Positions 9,480-17,752 of a stretch of DNA of 64,000 bases are shown one piece after another. Source of the stretch: Leeuwenhoekiella marinoflava DSM 3653 (GTDB taxonomy: Bacteria > Bacteroidota > Bacteroidia > Flavobacteriales > Flavobacteriaceae); the NCBI RefSeq assembly GCF_900129005.1, contig NZ_FQUN01000018.1, positions 1 through 64,000 of the forward strand, read 5' to 3'. Below the pieces are notes generated by a model that saw only the letters and a list, made by a program, of their open reading frames with translations, made no database searches and had not been told where the DNA came from. Both the position numbers and the translations under genes were made by a program. How positions within the stretch are numbered: position 1 is the stretch's first letter; every line of letters begins with the position of its first letter.

Positions 9480-10228
9480 ACTAAGGTCAATTTAATACCC
9501 ATTTCACGGATGCGTTCTGCATCAGAAGCAGAGAGCTCTTTATCTGTAATGATTTCACTAATTTCATCTAACTCACAGATTTTAGCAAGACTGCGTTTAC
9601 CAAATTTTGAAGAGTCGGCTAAAAGAATGGTTTTCTGAGCGGCTTCCATCATTTTTCTATTGAGAATCGCTTCTTCAATATTGGTGGTCGTGCAGCCAAA
9701 GTCGAGATCAATCCCGTCAACACCCATAAAAAATTGATGCGAGGAGATGTGGTTTAAAATATGTTCTGCATAATGACCCGTAACAGAGCCGGAGCGATGA
9801 CGTACATTTCCGCCCAATTGAATAATGTCTATATCCTTATGTTTCATCAATTCTATAGCTACCAGTAACGAAGAAGTGATTACGTTTAGTTTTCCTTTCG
9901 GTTTTATAGCCCGACCTAATTGTTGTACAGTGGTTCCGCTTGCGATTATTATAGAGTCATTTTCCTGAACCCGATCAGCAGCAGCTTCGGCAATTAATGA
10001 TTTTTCAGTAGCAGAAATGGTCGCTTTTTCAACCACATCCCGTTCATTCATATACGGATTTTCTAAAGAAGCGCCACCGTGTGTTCTGAATAGTAAGCCT
10101 TTGTCTTCTAATAGTTTAAGGTCTTTTCTGATGGTTACAGCAGATACATCTAGGCGCTCACAAAGAGTTGCTACCTTGATATGTTTTTCTTCTTTTAATT
10201 GTTCTAGAATCTGCTGATGTCTTTCCAT
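9476..10228 (-). CDS. DeoR/GlpR-family transcriptional repressor
   Basis: 250 residues with an N-terminal DeoR helix-turn-helix (VATLCERLDVSAVTIRKDL, residues about 18-36, followed by LLEDKGLLFRTHGGA) and a C-terminal sugar-phosphate sensor domain (ASGTTVQQLGRAI, GVDGIDLDFG, LLADSSKFGKRS). Proteins of this type respond to a phosphorylated metabolite. It diverges from glpD with 187 bases between starts that hold two inverted repeats, so it probably controls the glycerol operon and itself, with glycerol-3-phosphate as likely inducer. A -7 box for this gene is at 10261-10268. Confidence 0.88.
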   Translation of the reverse strand: MERHQQILEQLKEEKHIKVATLCERLDVSAVTIRKDLKLLEDKGLLFRTHGGASLENPYMNERDVVEKATISATEKSLIAEAAADRVQENDSIIIASGTTVQQLGRAIKPKGKLNVITSSLLVAIELMKHKDIDIIQLGGNVRHRSGSVTGHYAEHILNHISSHQFFMGVDGIDLDFGCTTTNIEEAILNRKMMEAAQKTILLADSSKFGKRSLAKICELDEISEIITDKELSASDAERIREMGIKLTLV

Positions 10229-10260
10229 AGTGACTGTTTAATTTGTTGTGTTGGGAGGTA

Positions 10261-10268
10261 CAAATATA
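10261..10268 (-). promoter_or_regulatory. -7 promoter box of the DeoR-type gene
   Basis: The minus strand reads TATATTTG, an exact TAnnTTTG, 32 bases before the start codon at 10228. The inverted repeat at 10283-10304 lies just upstream of it, fitting autoregulation. Confidence 0.55.
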
Positions 10269-10282
10269 AGATCTAGAAAATC

Positions 10283-10304
10283 AAATGAAAACACACTTTC
10301 ATTT
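10283..10304. promoter_or_regulatory. Inverted repeat, candidate operator of the DeoR-type repressor
   Basis: A perfect 8-bp repeat AAATGAAA and TTTCATTT with a 6-base spacer, inside the divergent deoR/glpD region. Perfect symmetry and position make it a good operator candidate. Confidence 0.45.
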
Positions 10305-10335
10305 AGTTTCACTTTTGATCGAAATGTAATTTAAA

Positions 10336-10352
10336 CGAAATTTTAACTTTCG
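10336..10352. promoter_or_regulatory. Second inverted repeat upstream of glpD, candidate operator
   Basis: CGAAA and TTTCG separated by 7 bases, lying 28 bases upstream of the glpD -7 box, where a repressor would block polymerase. The half-site shares GAAA/TTTC with the repeat at 10283-10304. Confidence 0.35.
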
Positions 10353-10379
10353 AACGCAATCGTTTTATTTCAATGTTTA

Positions 10380-10387
10380 TATATTTG
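10380..10387 (+). promoter_or_regulatory. -7 promoter box of the glycerol operon
   Basis: TATATTTG matches TAnnTTTG exactly, 28 bases before the glpD start at 10416. No convincing -33 TTG is seen at the usual distance, which suits a promoter that is regulated. Confidence 0.55.
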
Positions 10388-10415
10388 TGTCTAATAAGTA
10401 ATATTTGAAAACCAA

Positions 10416-12011
10416 ATGAAGCAGAATATTTTCAGTCGAGAACATATTATCAGTGAACTTCCACAGGTTAAAAAGTGGGATGTGATCGTGATAGGTGGTG
10501 GAGCTACAGGACTTGGTGTTGCGTTAGATAGCGCAACCAGAGGTTATAAAACATTACTACTGGAGCAGGTAGATTATGCTAAAGGTACTTCTAGTCGAAG
10601 TACAAAACTAGTGCACGGTGGTGTACGTTATTTAGCTCAAGGTGATATAGACTTAGTTAAAGAAGCACTTCATGAGCGTGGATTATTAGCACGAAACGCG
10701 CCGCATTTGGTAAAGAATCAAAACTTTGTTATACCCAATTATCGTTGGTGGGAGGGTATTTATTATACTATAGGTTTAAAAGCCTATGATTTTCTTGCAG
10801 GTAAACTGAGTTTAGGGAAATCAAAACACATCAATAAAACTAAAACGGTAGCGCGTCTTTCAACTTTACGTCAAAAAGGACTTTACGGTGGTGTGGTTTA
10901 TAAAGATGGTCAGTTTGATGATTCAAGATTAGCAACAAACATCGCACAGACTTGTATTGAAAACGGAGCGACACTGCTTAATCATTTTAAAGTGACTGAT
11001 TTAATACAAGATAATCAGAAACAAATTATAGGTGTAGAAGCGAAAGATATCGAAACTGATGTAAACTATACGTTTTCTAGCGATTTGGTAATTAATGCTA
11101 CCGGAGTATTTACAGATGAAATTTTGCGTATGGAAAATGCGCAAGCTAAAAAATCAATTGTTCCCAGTCAGGGTGTGCATTTGGTTTTTGACAAAAGCTT
11201 TCTGCCAGGTGACGATGCGATTATGATTCCTAAGACAGATGATGGTCGCGTTTTATTTGCTGTGCCTTGGCACGATAAAGTTTTGGTGGGTACCACAGAT
11301 ACGAATCTTGATGATCACAGTCTTGAGCCTCAGGCTCAGGAACAGGAAATAGAATTTATTCTGAAAACCTTCAATAATTACATCAATAAGAAAGTTACAC
11401 GAGCTGATGTACGAAGCATTTTTGCAGGCTTACGCCCACTTGCTGCGCCTAAGGATTCTTCAGAAAAAACAAAAGAAATATCTCGAAGTCATAAAGTTAT
11501 AGTTTCAGAAACCGGTTTGATTACCATTACTGGTGGTAAATGGACGACGTACAGACGTATGGCTCAGGATACCATAAATAAAGCTATTTCGCTTAAAAAG
11601 CTTCCGAATAAAAAATGCCAGACAGAGCATTTAGAGATTCACGGAGCGATGCCTACTGAGAACAGAGAAAATCATATGTACATCTATGGAACGGATCAAA
11701 AAGGCATCGCAAGTCTTATTGAAGAGGATGCTTCTTTAGGTGAGAAATTACACCCAAGACTTCCGTTTTTAAAAGCCGAAGTTATCTGGGCGGTACGTTA
11801 TGAAATGGCGCGTACGGTAGAAGATGTTTTGGCAAGACGGGTAAGAGCACTCTTTTTAGATGCAGCTGCAGCTCGTGATATGACAGCAGAAGTAGCTAGG
11901 CTCATTGCAAGTGAACTCAATCGTGATGAGGTCTGGAAGCTTAATCAAATAGAAGAATTTACAAAGTTGGCAGACCACTATAGCATAGAGGGCAATAGGG
12001 TGACCAATTAA
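10416..12011 (+). CDS. glpD: Aerobic glycerol-3-phosphate dehydrogenase
   Basis: An FAD enzyme of the inner membrane surface that oxidises glycerol-3-phosphate to dihydroxyacetone phosphate and passes electrons to quinone. The N-terminal dinucleotide fold is VIVIGGGATGLGVALDSA (residues about 24-41), followed by the family block GTSSRSTKLVHGGVRYL. TGGKWTTYRRMAQDT is the typical C-domain signature of GlpD. 531 residues is normal. It is the first gene of glpD-glpK-glpF-barrel; 68 bases with a hairpin separate it from glpK. Confidence 0.95.
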   Translation: MKQNIFSREHIISELPQVKKWDVIVIGGGATGLGVALDSATRGYKTLLLEQVDYAKGTSSRSTKLVHGGVRYLAQGDIDLVKEALHERGLLARNAPHLVKNQNFVIPNYRWWEGIYYTIGLKAYDFLAGKLSLGKSKHINKTKTVARLSTLRQKGLYGGVVYKDGQFDDSRLATNIAQTCIENGATLLNHFKVTDLIQDNQKQIIGVEAKDIETDVNYTFSSDLVINATGVFTDEILRMENAQAKKSIVPSQGVHLVFDKSFLPGDDAIMIPKTDDGRVLFAVPWHDKVLVGTTDTNLDDHSLEPQAQEQEIEFILKTFNNYINKKVTRADVRSIFAGLRPLAAPKDSSEKTKEISRSHKVIVSETGLITITGGKWTTYRRMAQDTINKAISLKKLPNKKCQTEHLEIHGAMPTENRENHMYIYGTDQKGIASLIEEDASLGEKLHPRLPFLKAEVIWAVRYEMARTVEDVLARRVRALFLDAAAARDMTAEVARLIASELNRDEVWKLNQIEEFTKLADHYSIEGNRVTN

Positions 12012-12031
12012 TAATTAATACAAATTTCATC

Positions 12032-12057
12032 GCTCCTCAATAATTTTGTTGAGGAGC
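12032..12057 (+). other. Intergenic hairpin between glpD and glpK
   Basis: GCTCCTCAA and TTGAGGAGC form a perfect 9-bp stem with an 8-base loop. There is no T run after it, so it is unlikely to end transcription fully; it may be a processing or stability element that sets the ratio of glpD to glpK mRNA. Confidence 0.5.
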
Positions 12058-12079
12058 TTAACCATAAAATTTTATACAA

Positions 12080-13573
12080 ATGGACCAGTTTATATTATCT
12101 CTGGATCAGGGAACAACAAGTTCTCGCGCAATCGTTTTCGACAAAAAAGGTGGTATAGTATCTATAGCACAGAAAGAATTTAAGCAATATTTTCCCAAGC
12201 CGGGTTGGGTTGAACATGATCCGCAGGAAATATGGTCTACACAAGCAGGAGTAGCTGCAGAAGCTACTGTTTCTAAAGGTTTAAATGGAAAAAATATCGC
12301 CGGGATCGGGATTACAAATCAGCGAGAAACTGTTGTGGTTTGGGATAAAAATACGGGTGAGCCTGTTTACAATGCGATCGTTTGGCAAGATAAGCGTACT
12401 GCCGATTATTGTGATGAATTGAAAGAAAACGGTCAGGCTGAAATGATTCAACAGAAAACAGGTCTCGTTATAGATTCTTATTTCTCAGGGACTAAAGTTA
12501 AATGGATCTTAGATAATGTTGAAGGGGCTCGTGAAAAGGCTGAAGCAGGCGATCTTATTTTAGGAACGATTGATACGTGGTTAATCTGGAAATTTACAAA
12601 AGGCGAATTGCACGTAACCGATGTGACTAATGCCTGTAGAACGCTGTTGTATAACATCAATACGATGGATTGGGATCCGGAGCTTTTAGAGCTTTTTGGA
12701 ATACCGGAAAGTATGTTGCCAGAGGTAAAAGACTCCAGTGAAGTTTACGGGCATACAAAAACCACAGTTTTTGCTTCTAAAATTCCTATTGCAGGTATCG
12801 CAGGAGATCAGATGGCAGCGCTTTTTGGACAAATGTGTACCAAAAAAGGTATGGTTAAAAATACCTACGGTACGGGTTGTTTTATGTTGATGAACATAGG
12901 AGATAAACCGATTATTTCTAAAAATAACTTGCTGACCACAGTAGCTTGGAGGATAAATGGTAAAACCGAATATGCTTTAGAAGGAAGTATTTTTATTGGT
13001 GGCGCAGTAGTACAATGGTTGCGTGACGGATTGGGTATTATCAATAAATCTGAAGATGTAGAGCCGCTTGCAGAATCTGTAGAATCTACAGATGGTGTAT
13101 ACTTTATACCAGCATTTGCCGGTCTGGGCGCTCCTTATTGGAATCAAAAAGCAAAAGGAACCATTTTTGGTGTAACCCGTGGAACCACAGATGCACATAT
13201 TGCTAGAGCTTCTATCGAAGCCATCGCGTACCAGACTATGGATATTTTAAAATCTATGGAGGCAGATTCTGGAATTGAAATCAAAGAATTGCGTGTAGAT
13301 GGTGGCGCTTCAGTAAACGAAACGTTGATGCAGTTTCAGGCAGATGTATTGAATTCAATTACAGTTAGACCAAAAATCACCGAAACAACTGCTTTAGGTG
13401 CGGCTTACCTTGCGGGTCTTGCTGTAGGTTTTTGGGAAAGTAAAGAAGAAATTCAGGAAATGTGGCAAGAAGATAAACGTTTTGAACCAGAGAAACCAAG
13501 GGCAGATGTAGAAGCAGGTATCAAAGGATGGTATCGTGCAGTAAAAGCATTAGAACATTGGACAAAACTTTAA
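12080..13573 (+). CDS. glpK: Glycerol kinase
   Basis: Phosphorylates glycerol to glycerol-3-phosphate with ATP (FGGY family). It starts with [16 protein letters not shown]; further family motifs are [60 protein letters not shown] and [13 protein letters not shown]. 497 residues is standard. It lies 10 bases before glpF. The product supplies GlpD, and trapping glycerol by phosphorylation drives uptake through GlpF. Confidence 0.97.
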   Translation: MDQFILSLDQGTTSSRAIVFDKKGGIVSIAQKEFKQYFPKPGWVEHDPQEIWSTQAGVAAEATVSKGLNGKNIAGIGITNQRETVVVWDKNTGEPVYNAIVWQDKRTADYCDELKENGQAEMIQQKTGLVIDSYFSGTKVKWILDNVEGAREKAEAGDLILGTIDTWLIWKFTKGELHVTDVTNACRTLLYNINTMDWDPELLELFGIPESMLPEVKDSSEVYGHTKTTVFASKIPIAGIAGDQMAALFGQMCTKKGMVKNTYGTGCFMLMNIGDKPIISKNNLLTTVAWRINGKTEYALEGSIFIGGAVVQWLRDGLGIINKSEDVEPLAESVESTDGVYFIPAFAGLGAPYWNQKAKGTIFGVTRGTTDAHIARASIEAIAYQTMDILKSMEADSGIEIKELRVDGGASVNETLMQFQADVLNSITVRPKITETTALGAAYLAGLAVGFWESKEEIQEMWQEDKRFEPEKPRADVEAGIKGWYRAVKALEHWTKL

Positions 13574-13583
13574 GACCTGAATC

Positions 13584-14315
13584 ATGACTCCATTTATAGC
13601 AGAATTATTAGGAACAGCATTATTAATCCTTTTAGGAGGAGGTATCGTTGCAAATGATCTTTTAAGTAAAACTAAGGGTAATGGTGGAGGTTGGATGACC
13701 ATCACTACAGCCTGGGGGCTTGCAGTATTTGTAGGTGTTGTAGTTGCAGGTCCTTATAGTGGTGCACACCTTAATCCTGCTGTTACGATAGGTTTAGCAG
13801 TAAGTGGTTTATTCCCTTGGGCAGATGTGCCTACGTATTTAGCAGCAGAATTTTTAGGAGCGATGATAGGTTCCTCTTTAGTGTATTTGATGTATAAAGA
13901 TCATTTTGACGCTACAGAAGACGGCGGACTTAAGCGGGCGGTATTTTGTACAGACCCTGCTATCCCTAATAATTTTAGAAATATTGTAAGTGAAATTTTA
14001 GGCACATTTGTTTTAGTTATTTGTGTTTTTTACTTCGCTGATGCAGAGATTTCTGACGGGAGCGGGACAAAAGTTGGTCTGGGTTCAATAGGTGCAATTC
14101 CGGTTGCATTTGTAGTTTGGGGAATAGGTCTTTCTCTGGGAGGAACTACAGGATATGCAATTAATCCTGCACGGGATTTAGGTCCGCGTATTGTTCATGC
14201 ATTATTGCCTATAAAAGGTAAGATTGACAGCGGTTGGGGGTACGCCTGGATACCTGTACTTGGTCCTATTCTAGGAGCCATTATTGCTGCATCTCTTTAC
14301 CTAGTCTTAAACTAA
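13584..14315 (+). CDS. glpF: Glycerol facilitator (MIP family aquaglyceroporin)
   Basis: Six-helix inner-membrane channel for glycerol. Both pore loops carry NPA: AHLNPAVTIGL (N64) and GYAINPARDLGPR (N194). The aspartate after the second NPAR is the mark of glycerol facilitators as opposed to water-only channels. 243 residues, shorter than E. coli GlpF by about 38. 10 bases after glpK and 20 before the next gene of the operon. Confidence 0.95.
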   Translation: MTPFIAELLGTALLILLGGGIVANDLLSKTKGNGGGWMTITTAWGLAVFVGVVVAGPYSGAHLNPAVTIGLAVSGLFPWADVPTYLAAEFLGAMIGSSLVYLMYKDHFDATEDGGLKRAVFCTDPAIPNNFRNIVSEILGTFVLVICVFYFADAEISDGSGTKVGLGSIGAIPVAFVVWGIGLSLGGTTGYAINPARDLGPRIVHALLPIKGKIDSGWGYAWIPVLGPILGAIIAASLYLVLN

Positions 14316-14335
14316 TTTATAGCTAAAACACTTTT

Positions 14336-15115
14336 ATGAAATTATTCAAATCTGCCTTGATGCTGATGTGCATATTTGCACTTCAGCAACTACAGGCACA
14401 GGAAGACTTACGTTTATCAGATCTTGAAATAGTAGATTCAACATCTTCAAAATACCAGCCTTTTGACTTCAATTTAAAGGTAAAAACCATGCACTTGTGG
14501 AAGGGTTTGCGAGTAACCGATGCACCGGTAGTAGATGTTGATCTCAACTATACTTCAAGAAATGGGAAATTTAAAGCCGGTCTTTGGGGTGGTGCTGGAG
14601 TAACAGGGTATTACACTGAGTTTGACTACTATGCTTCTTATACTACAAACGGGTTTTCATTGGCAGTTTGGGATATCAATAACTCAAGTGATTACCCAGA
14701 TGCAAAGATTTTTGATTACGATCGAAGCACAACATCACATTTTATTGATGTGACCTTGGGATATCAATTTAAGCCTATTCCGCTTAAATTATCGTGGAGT
14801 ACTATCGTGCAGGGTAGAGATACCTATGTAACCAGCTCTGGTAAATTGCGGAATGCTTTTTCTAATTATGTAGAAGCGAGCTACGGTTTGATTCAGAAAA
14901 AAGACTGGTCGGTGAACGCATTTGTGGGAGGTGCTTTTTCTTTTGAAAATGAAGCGCACTTTTATGGTGAGCATCCTAATGTGACCAATCTGGGGCTTAT
15001 TTATGCTAAAGAAGTAACGGTACTTAAAAAGTTTACTTTGCCCTTTACAGCAACTGCAATGTGGAATCCGGAGCAGGAATATGGCGCAATTGAAGTAGCA
15101 GTTACGCTGTTTTAA
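14336..15115 (+). CDS. Putative outer-membrane beta-barrel (TorF-like porin) in the glycerol operon
   Basis: 259 residues with a signal peptide ending at LQAQ, then alternating amphipathic strands (FNLKVKTMHLWKGLRV, FKAGLWGGAGVTGYY, FIDVTLGYQFKPIPLKLSWS) and a final strand ending in phenylalanine (IEVAVTLF), the usual end of an outer-membrane barrel. It resembles the TorF/Gcw_chp putative porin family. It is 20 bases after glpF and last in the operon, so an outer-membrane path for glycerol or glycerol phosphodiesters is a natural guess, though nothing in the sequence proves it. Its 3' end is 1 base from the convergent trkA gene. Confidence 0.7.
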   Translation: MKLFKSALMLMCIFALQQLQAQEDLRLSDLEIVDSTSSKYQPFDFNLKVKTMHLWKGLRVTDAPVVDVDLNYTSRNGKFKAGLWGGAGVTGYYTEFDYYASYTTNGFSLAVWDINNSSDYPDAKIFDYDRSTTSHFIDVTLGYQFKPIPLKLSWSTIVQGRDTYVTSSGKLRNAFSNYVEASYGLIQKKDWSVNAFVGGAFSFENEAHFYGEHPNVTNLGLIYAKEVTVLKKFTLPFTATAMWNPEQEYGAIEVAVTLF

Positions 15116-15116
15116 A

Positions 15117-15800
15117 TTACGAGTTTATAAATTTTCTAATGTCTTTATTAGAGCCGTAAAGTACTAAGATGTCGCCTTGCTCAAGTAAAAGCTTGGGTGT
15201 GGCGACACTTTGTACATCTATTATTGTTTTCTTTTTACCCATGTTAGTTTCTACGTGAGCATTTTTTAAGGTTGTTAAAACCAATAGGTTATAACGCTCT
15301 CTAAACTGAACTTCTTCTACGGTTTTATTTTCATAGTGAGCAGGAAGCTTTACCTCAACAATACTGAAGTAATCATTCAGTTCAAATGAATCGACAACGC
15401 CACGCATACAAAGGCGTTTTGCCCAGCGCTCTGCACTCTCTTGCTCAGGATGCACAATCTCGTCAACTCCAATAGCATTTAAGACATTTTCGTGTAGCGT
15501 ATTTACTGCTCGGCTGATGAGTTTTTTAACTTCTAAGTTTTTAAAAAGTGCCGTTACCATTACATTGGTTCCTTGATTTTCACCAATGGCAACAATTACA
15601 ATATCGGTGTCTTTCAGTGGGAGTCCGCTAACGGTAGATTCATCAGTGGCATCGAGACAAATGGTGTGTGTTATTTTTTCTTTTAAAGCATCTACACGTG
15701 GCATTTTGATATCAATCCCAATCACTTCATTTCCCTGAGCGGTTAGTTTTTCGGCGAGTGATGCGCCAAAACTTCCTAAGCCTATAATGATATATTTCAT
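15117..15800 (-). CDS. trkA: TrkA/KtrA-type potassium channel regulatory subunit
   Basis: Cytoplasmic RCK protein of 227 residues: an N-terminal Rossmann domain with IIIGLGSFGASLAEKL, acidic IGIDIKM at the end of strand 2 and LDATDES, followed by a C-terminal RCK_C/TrkA_C domain (SIVEVKLPAHYENKTVEEV). Single RCK_N+RCK_C units are the KtrA form, which makes an octameric ring below the transporter and gates it by nucleotide. It is 13 bases after the trkH stop and in the same operon. Confidence 0.9.
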   Translation of the reverse strand: MKYIIIGLGSFGASLAEKLTAQGNEVIGIDIKMPRVDALKEKITHTICLDATDESTVSGLPLKDTDIVIVAIGENQGTNVMVTALFKNLEVKKLISRAVNTLHENVLNAIGVDEIVHPEQESAERWAKRLCMRGVVDSFELNDYFSIVEVKLPAHYENKTVEEVQFRERYNLLVLTTLKNAHVETNMGKKKTIIDVQSVATPKLLLEQGDILVLYGSNKDIRKFINS

Positions 15801-15813
15801 CTTCTAAATTCTT

Positions 15814-17589
15814 TTAATTGATCAAAATTTCTTCTGTAGGGTATCGGTATGCTTTGTGTTTAATTTTTCTAAAAAAAGCAATCATAATAGTAAGCATACT
15901 TACCCTTCCTATAAACATCACCAGAATTAAAACTCCTTTACTTGCTGCAGAAAGACTTGAAGTGATCCCTAAACTGAGTCCTACAGTACTGTATGCCGAA
16001 AAACATTCAAAGGCGATACTGAGTAAGGTTTTATCGGGGTCAAAAGAAGCGATTGCAATAACAGCAAAGCCAATAACAACCAGCGATAAAGAGATAATTG
16101 CAAAAGCGCGTCTCACCGAAATATCGGCGATTTCTCTGCGGTAAACTTCTATGCGTTCTTTTCCTTTCGCAAGACTTAAAAAATTTAGAGTAGCAATAGC
16201 AAAAGTGCTGGTTTTAATACCTCCACCAGTAGATGCCGGTGAAGCACCAACCCACATTAGCAAGAAGATTAGCATTATGGTTGAAAAATGCAGTTGGTTC
16301 ATATCAAGTGTATTGAAACCTGCCGTTCTTGGAGTTGTTGCGCCAAAGAAAGCGGTCACAAATTTACCAAACCCACTATGCTCTTCTAGCGTATTGTGGT
16401 ATTCATTTGCATAAAAAACAAACGTACCTATAAGCGTCAATGCACTTGTAGTGATCAAGGTTATTCTACTGCTTAAACTTAAAATCCAAGGCTTATAAAC
16501 AATACTTCGATCCGGGTGTTTTAATGGATTTATGATTTTGTATTTTAAATACTTAATGATATTGATAACTATAGGAAACCCTAATCCACCAAATACAAAA
16601 AGACCTATTAGCGTAAGCTGAAGCATATAATTATATCTAAAGCTGATATCGTAAATTCCGTTTGAGAGTGTTGAGAATCCGGCGTTACAGAATGCAGAAA
16701 TAGCATGGAATACGGCAAAAAATACACGATCTGTAAATTCGGGAATATCTTTTATTTTTAAACTGAAAAAGATAATCAGTGCACCAATAGCTTCTATAGA
16801 AAAGGTGATAACCAAGATGCGTTTTAGGGTTGAAAATACTTCGCCTATTTTCTGCGAATTATTCATATCACTTAGCACAACCTGATTTTCAAAAGAAGAA
16901 ACGCCTTTAAAAAAATAGCTGAAATAACTTGCGAACGTAAGAATTCCCAATCCGCCTAACTGTATTAAAAATACAATGATGTTTTGACCTAAAGGCGTAA
17001 AATAGCTTCCGGTGTCAACCACTATTAACCCGGTCACACATACGGCACTTGTAGAGGTAAACAATGCGTCTAGAAATGAAATGCCATCGTAAGTTGCTTT
17101 GGGTAACATCAATAAGAAGGCGCCAAACAGCACAATGCCTACAAAGCTGGCAATAAAAAGTTGAGCGGGATTTAAATGGCTTTTTCTGTAGTTAAGACGT
17201 CGCTCAGCAAATTCACGTATAAAGGTGAGGATGATTGCTGCTTTTAACCAGTTGTCATTGTATAAGAAGCCTAATTTGTCGTGTGCTTCGTGACTAAAAA
17301 AATGAATCCCTATGATGTAGAGGATGAGTAAAATACTAGCAGCATCAAAGAAAATAACCTGAGTGCTTAACTTTTTAGACTGAATAAAATACCTGATTAG
17401 CGTAGTAGCAATACCTATAAATAGAACGATGAGGTAATATGCATTTAAAAACAATTGAATTTCTTCAGACTGCTCATAGCCAAAATCTAAAATGAATGCA
17501 AAAACCCCAATTAAGCTCATAACGAAAGCAGAACGAAATAATGTATTTAACGTCATTATTTTGGAAAATGATTCTTTCAAATTCAGCAT
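15814..17589 (-). CDS. trkH: TrkH/KtrB-family potassium transporter
   Basis: Polytopic inner-membrane potassium uptake protein, partner of the following TrkA. It has extra N-terminal helices before the four-fold M1-P-M2 core; selectivity-filter loops include TSTSAVCVTGLIVVDTGSYF, FHAISAFCNAGFSTLSNG, GATTPRTAGFNTLDM and CFSAYSTVGLSLGI. The frame is open to a TTG at 17607, but that codon lies inside a TAnnTTTG promoter box (17605-17612), so I choose the ATG at 17589 (591 residues). Transcribed away from the decarboxylase gene. Confidence 0.92.
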   Translation of the reverse strand: MLNLKESFSKIMTLNTLFRSAFVMSLIGVFAFILDFGYEQSEEIQLFLNAYYLIVLFIGIATTLIRYFIQSKKLSTQVIFFDAASILLILYIIGIHFFSHEAHDKLGFLYNDNWLKAAIILTFIREFAERRLNYRKSHLNPAQLFIASFVGIVLFGAFLLMLPKATYDGISFLDALFTSTSAVCVTGLIVVDTGSYFTPLGQNIIVFLIQLGGLGILTFASYFSYFFKGVSSFENQVVLSDMNNSQKIGEVFSTLKRILVITFSIEAIGALIIFFSLKIKDIPEFTDRVFFAVFHAISAFCNAGFSTLSNGIYDISFRYNYMLQLTLIGLFVFGGLGFPIVINIIKYLKYKIINPLKHPDRSIVYKPWILSLSSRITLITTSALTLIGTFVFYANEYHNTLEEHSGFGKFVTAFFGATTPRTAGFNTLDMNQLHFSTIMLIFLLMWVGASPASTGGGIKTSTFAIATLNFLSLAKGKERIEVYRREIADISVRRAFAIISLSLVVIGFAVIAIASFDPDKTLLSIAFECFSAYSTVGLSLGITSSLSAASKGVLILVMFIGRVSMLTIMIAFFRKIKHKAYRYPTEEILIN

Positions 17590-17604
17590 ATTGAAATTGC
17601 AGCG

Positions 17605-17612
17605 CAAAGTTA
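17605..17612 (-). promoter_or_regulatory. -7 promoter box of trkH-trkA
   Basis: The minus strand reads TAACTTTG, an exact TAnnTTTG, 15 bases upstream of the ATG at 17589. It excludes the upstream TTG start. Confidence 0.55.
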
Positions 17613-17703
17613 CGCCAACTTAGGCAGAGGCTAGATTTAAAGTCTTAAACTTTAGATAAACTTTGAGTAAGGTGTTGAATGCTTAAATCTTGTAACTTAA
17701 AAG

Positions 17704-17734
17704 TTTTGAGGCGCTTCTTAAAGCCTTAGTTTTG
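17704..17734 (+). promoter_or_regulatory. Promoter of the PLP decarboxylase gene
   Basis: TAGTTTTG at 17727-17734 fits the -7 box, and a TTTTG at 17704-17708 sits 18 bases upstream as a -33 element, 18 bases before the ATG at 17753. This is one of the best-formed promoters in the window. Confidence 0.6.
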
Positions 17735-17752
17735 CAGAAAATTTAGAACCTT

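Noticed and set aside
15818-16414. Two plus-strand ORFs (108 and 87 residues) inside trkH
   Set aside because: They are antisense shadows of a well-supported membrane protein gene, have no family pattern and would need trkH to be wrong.
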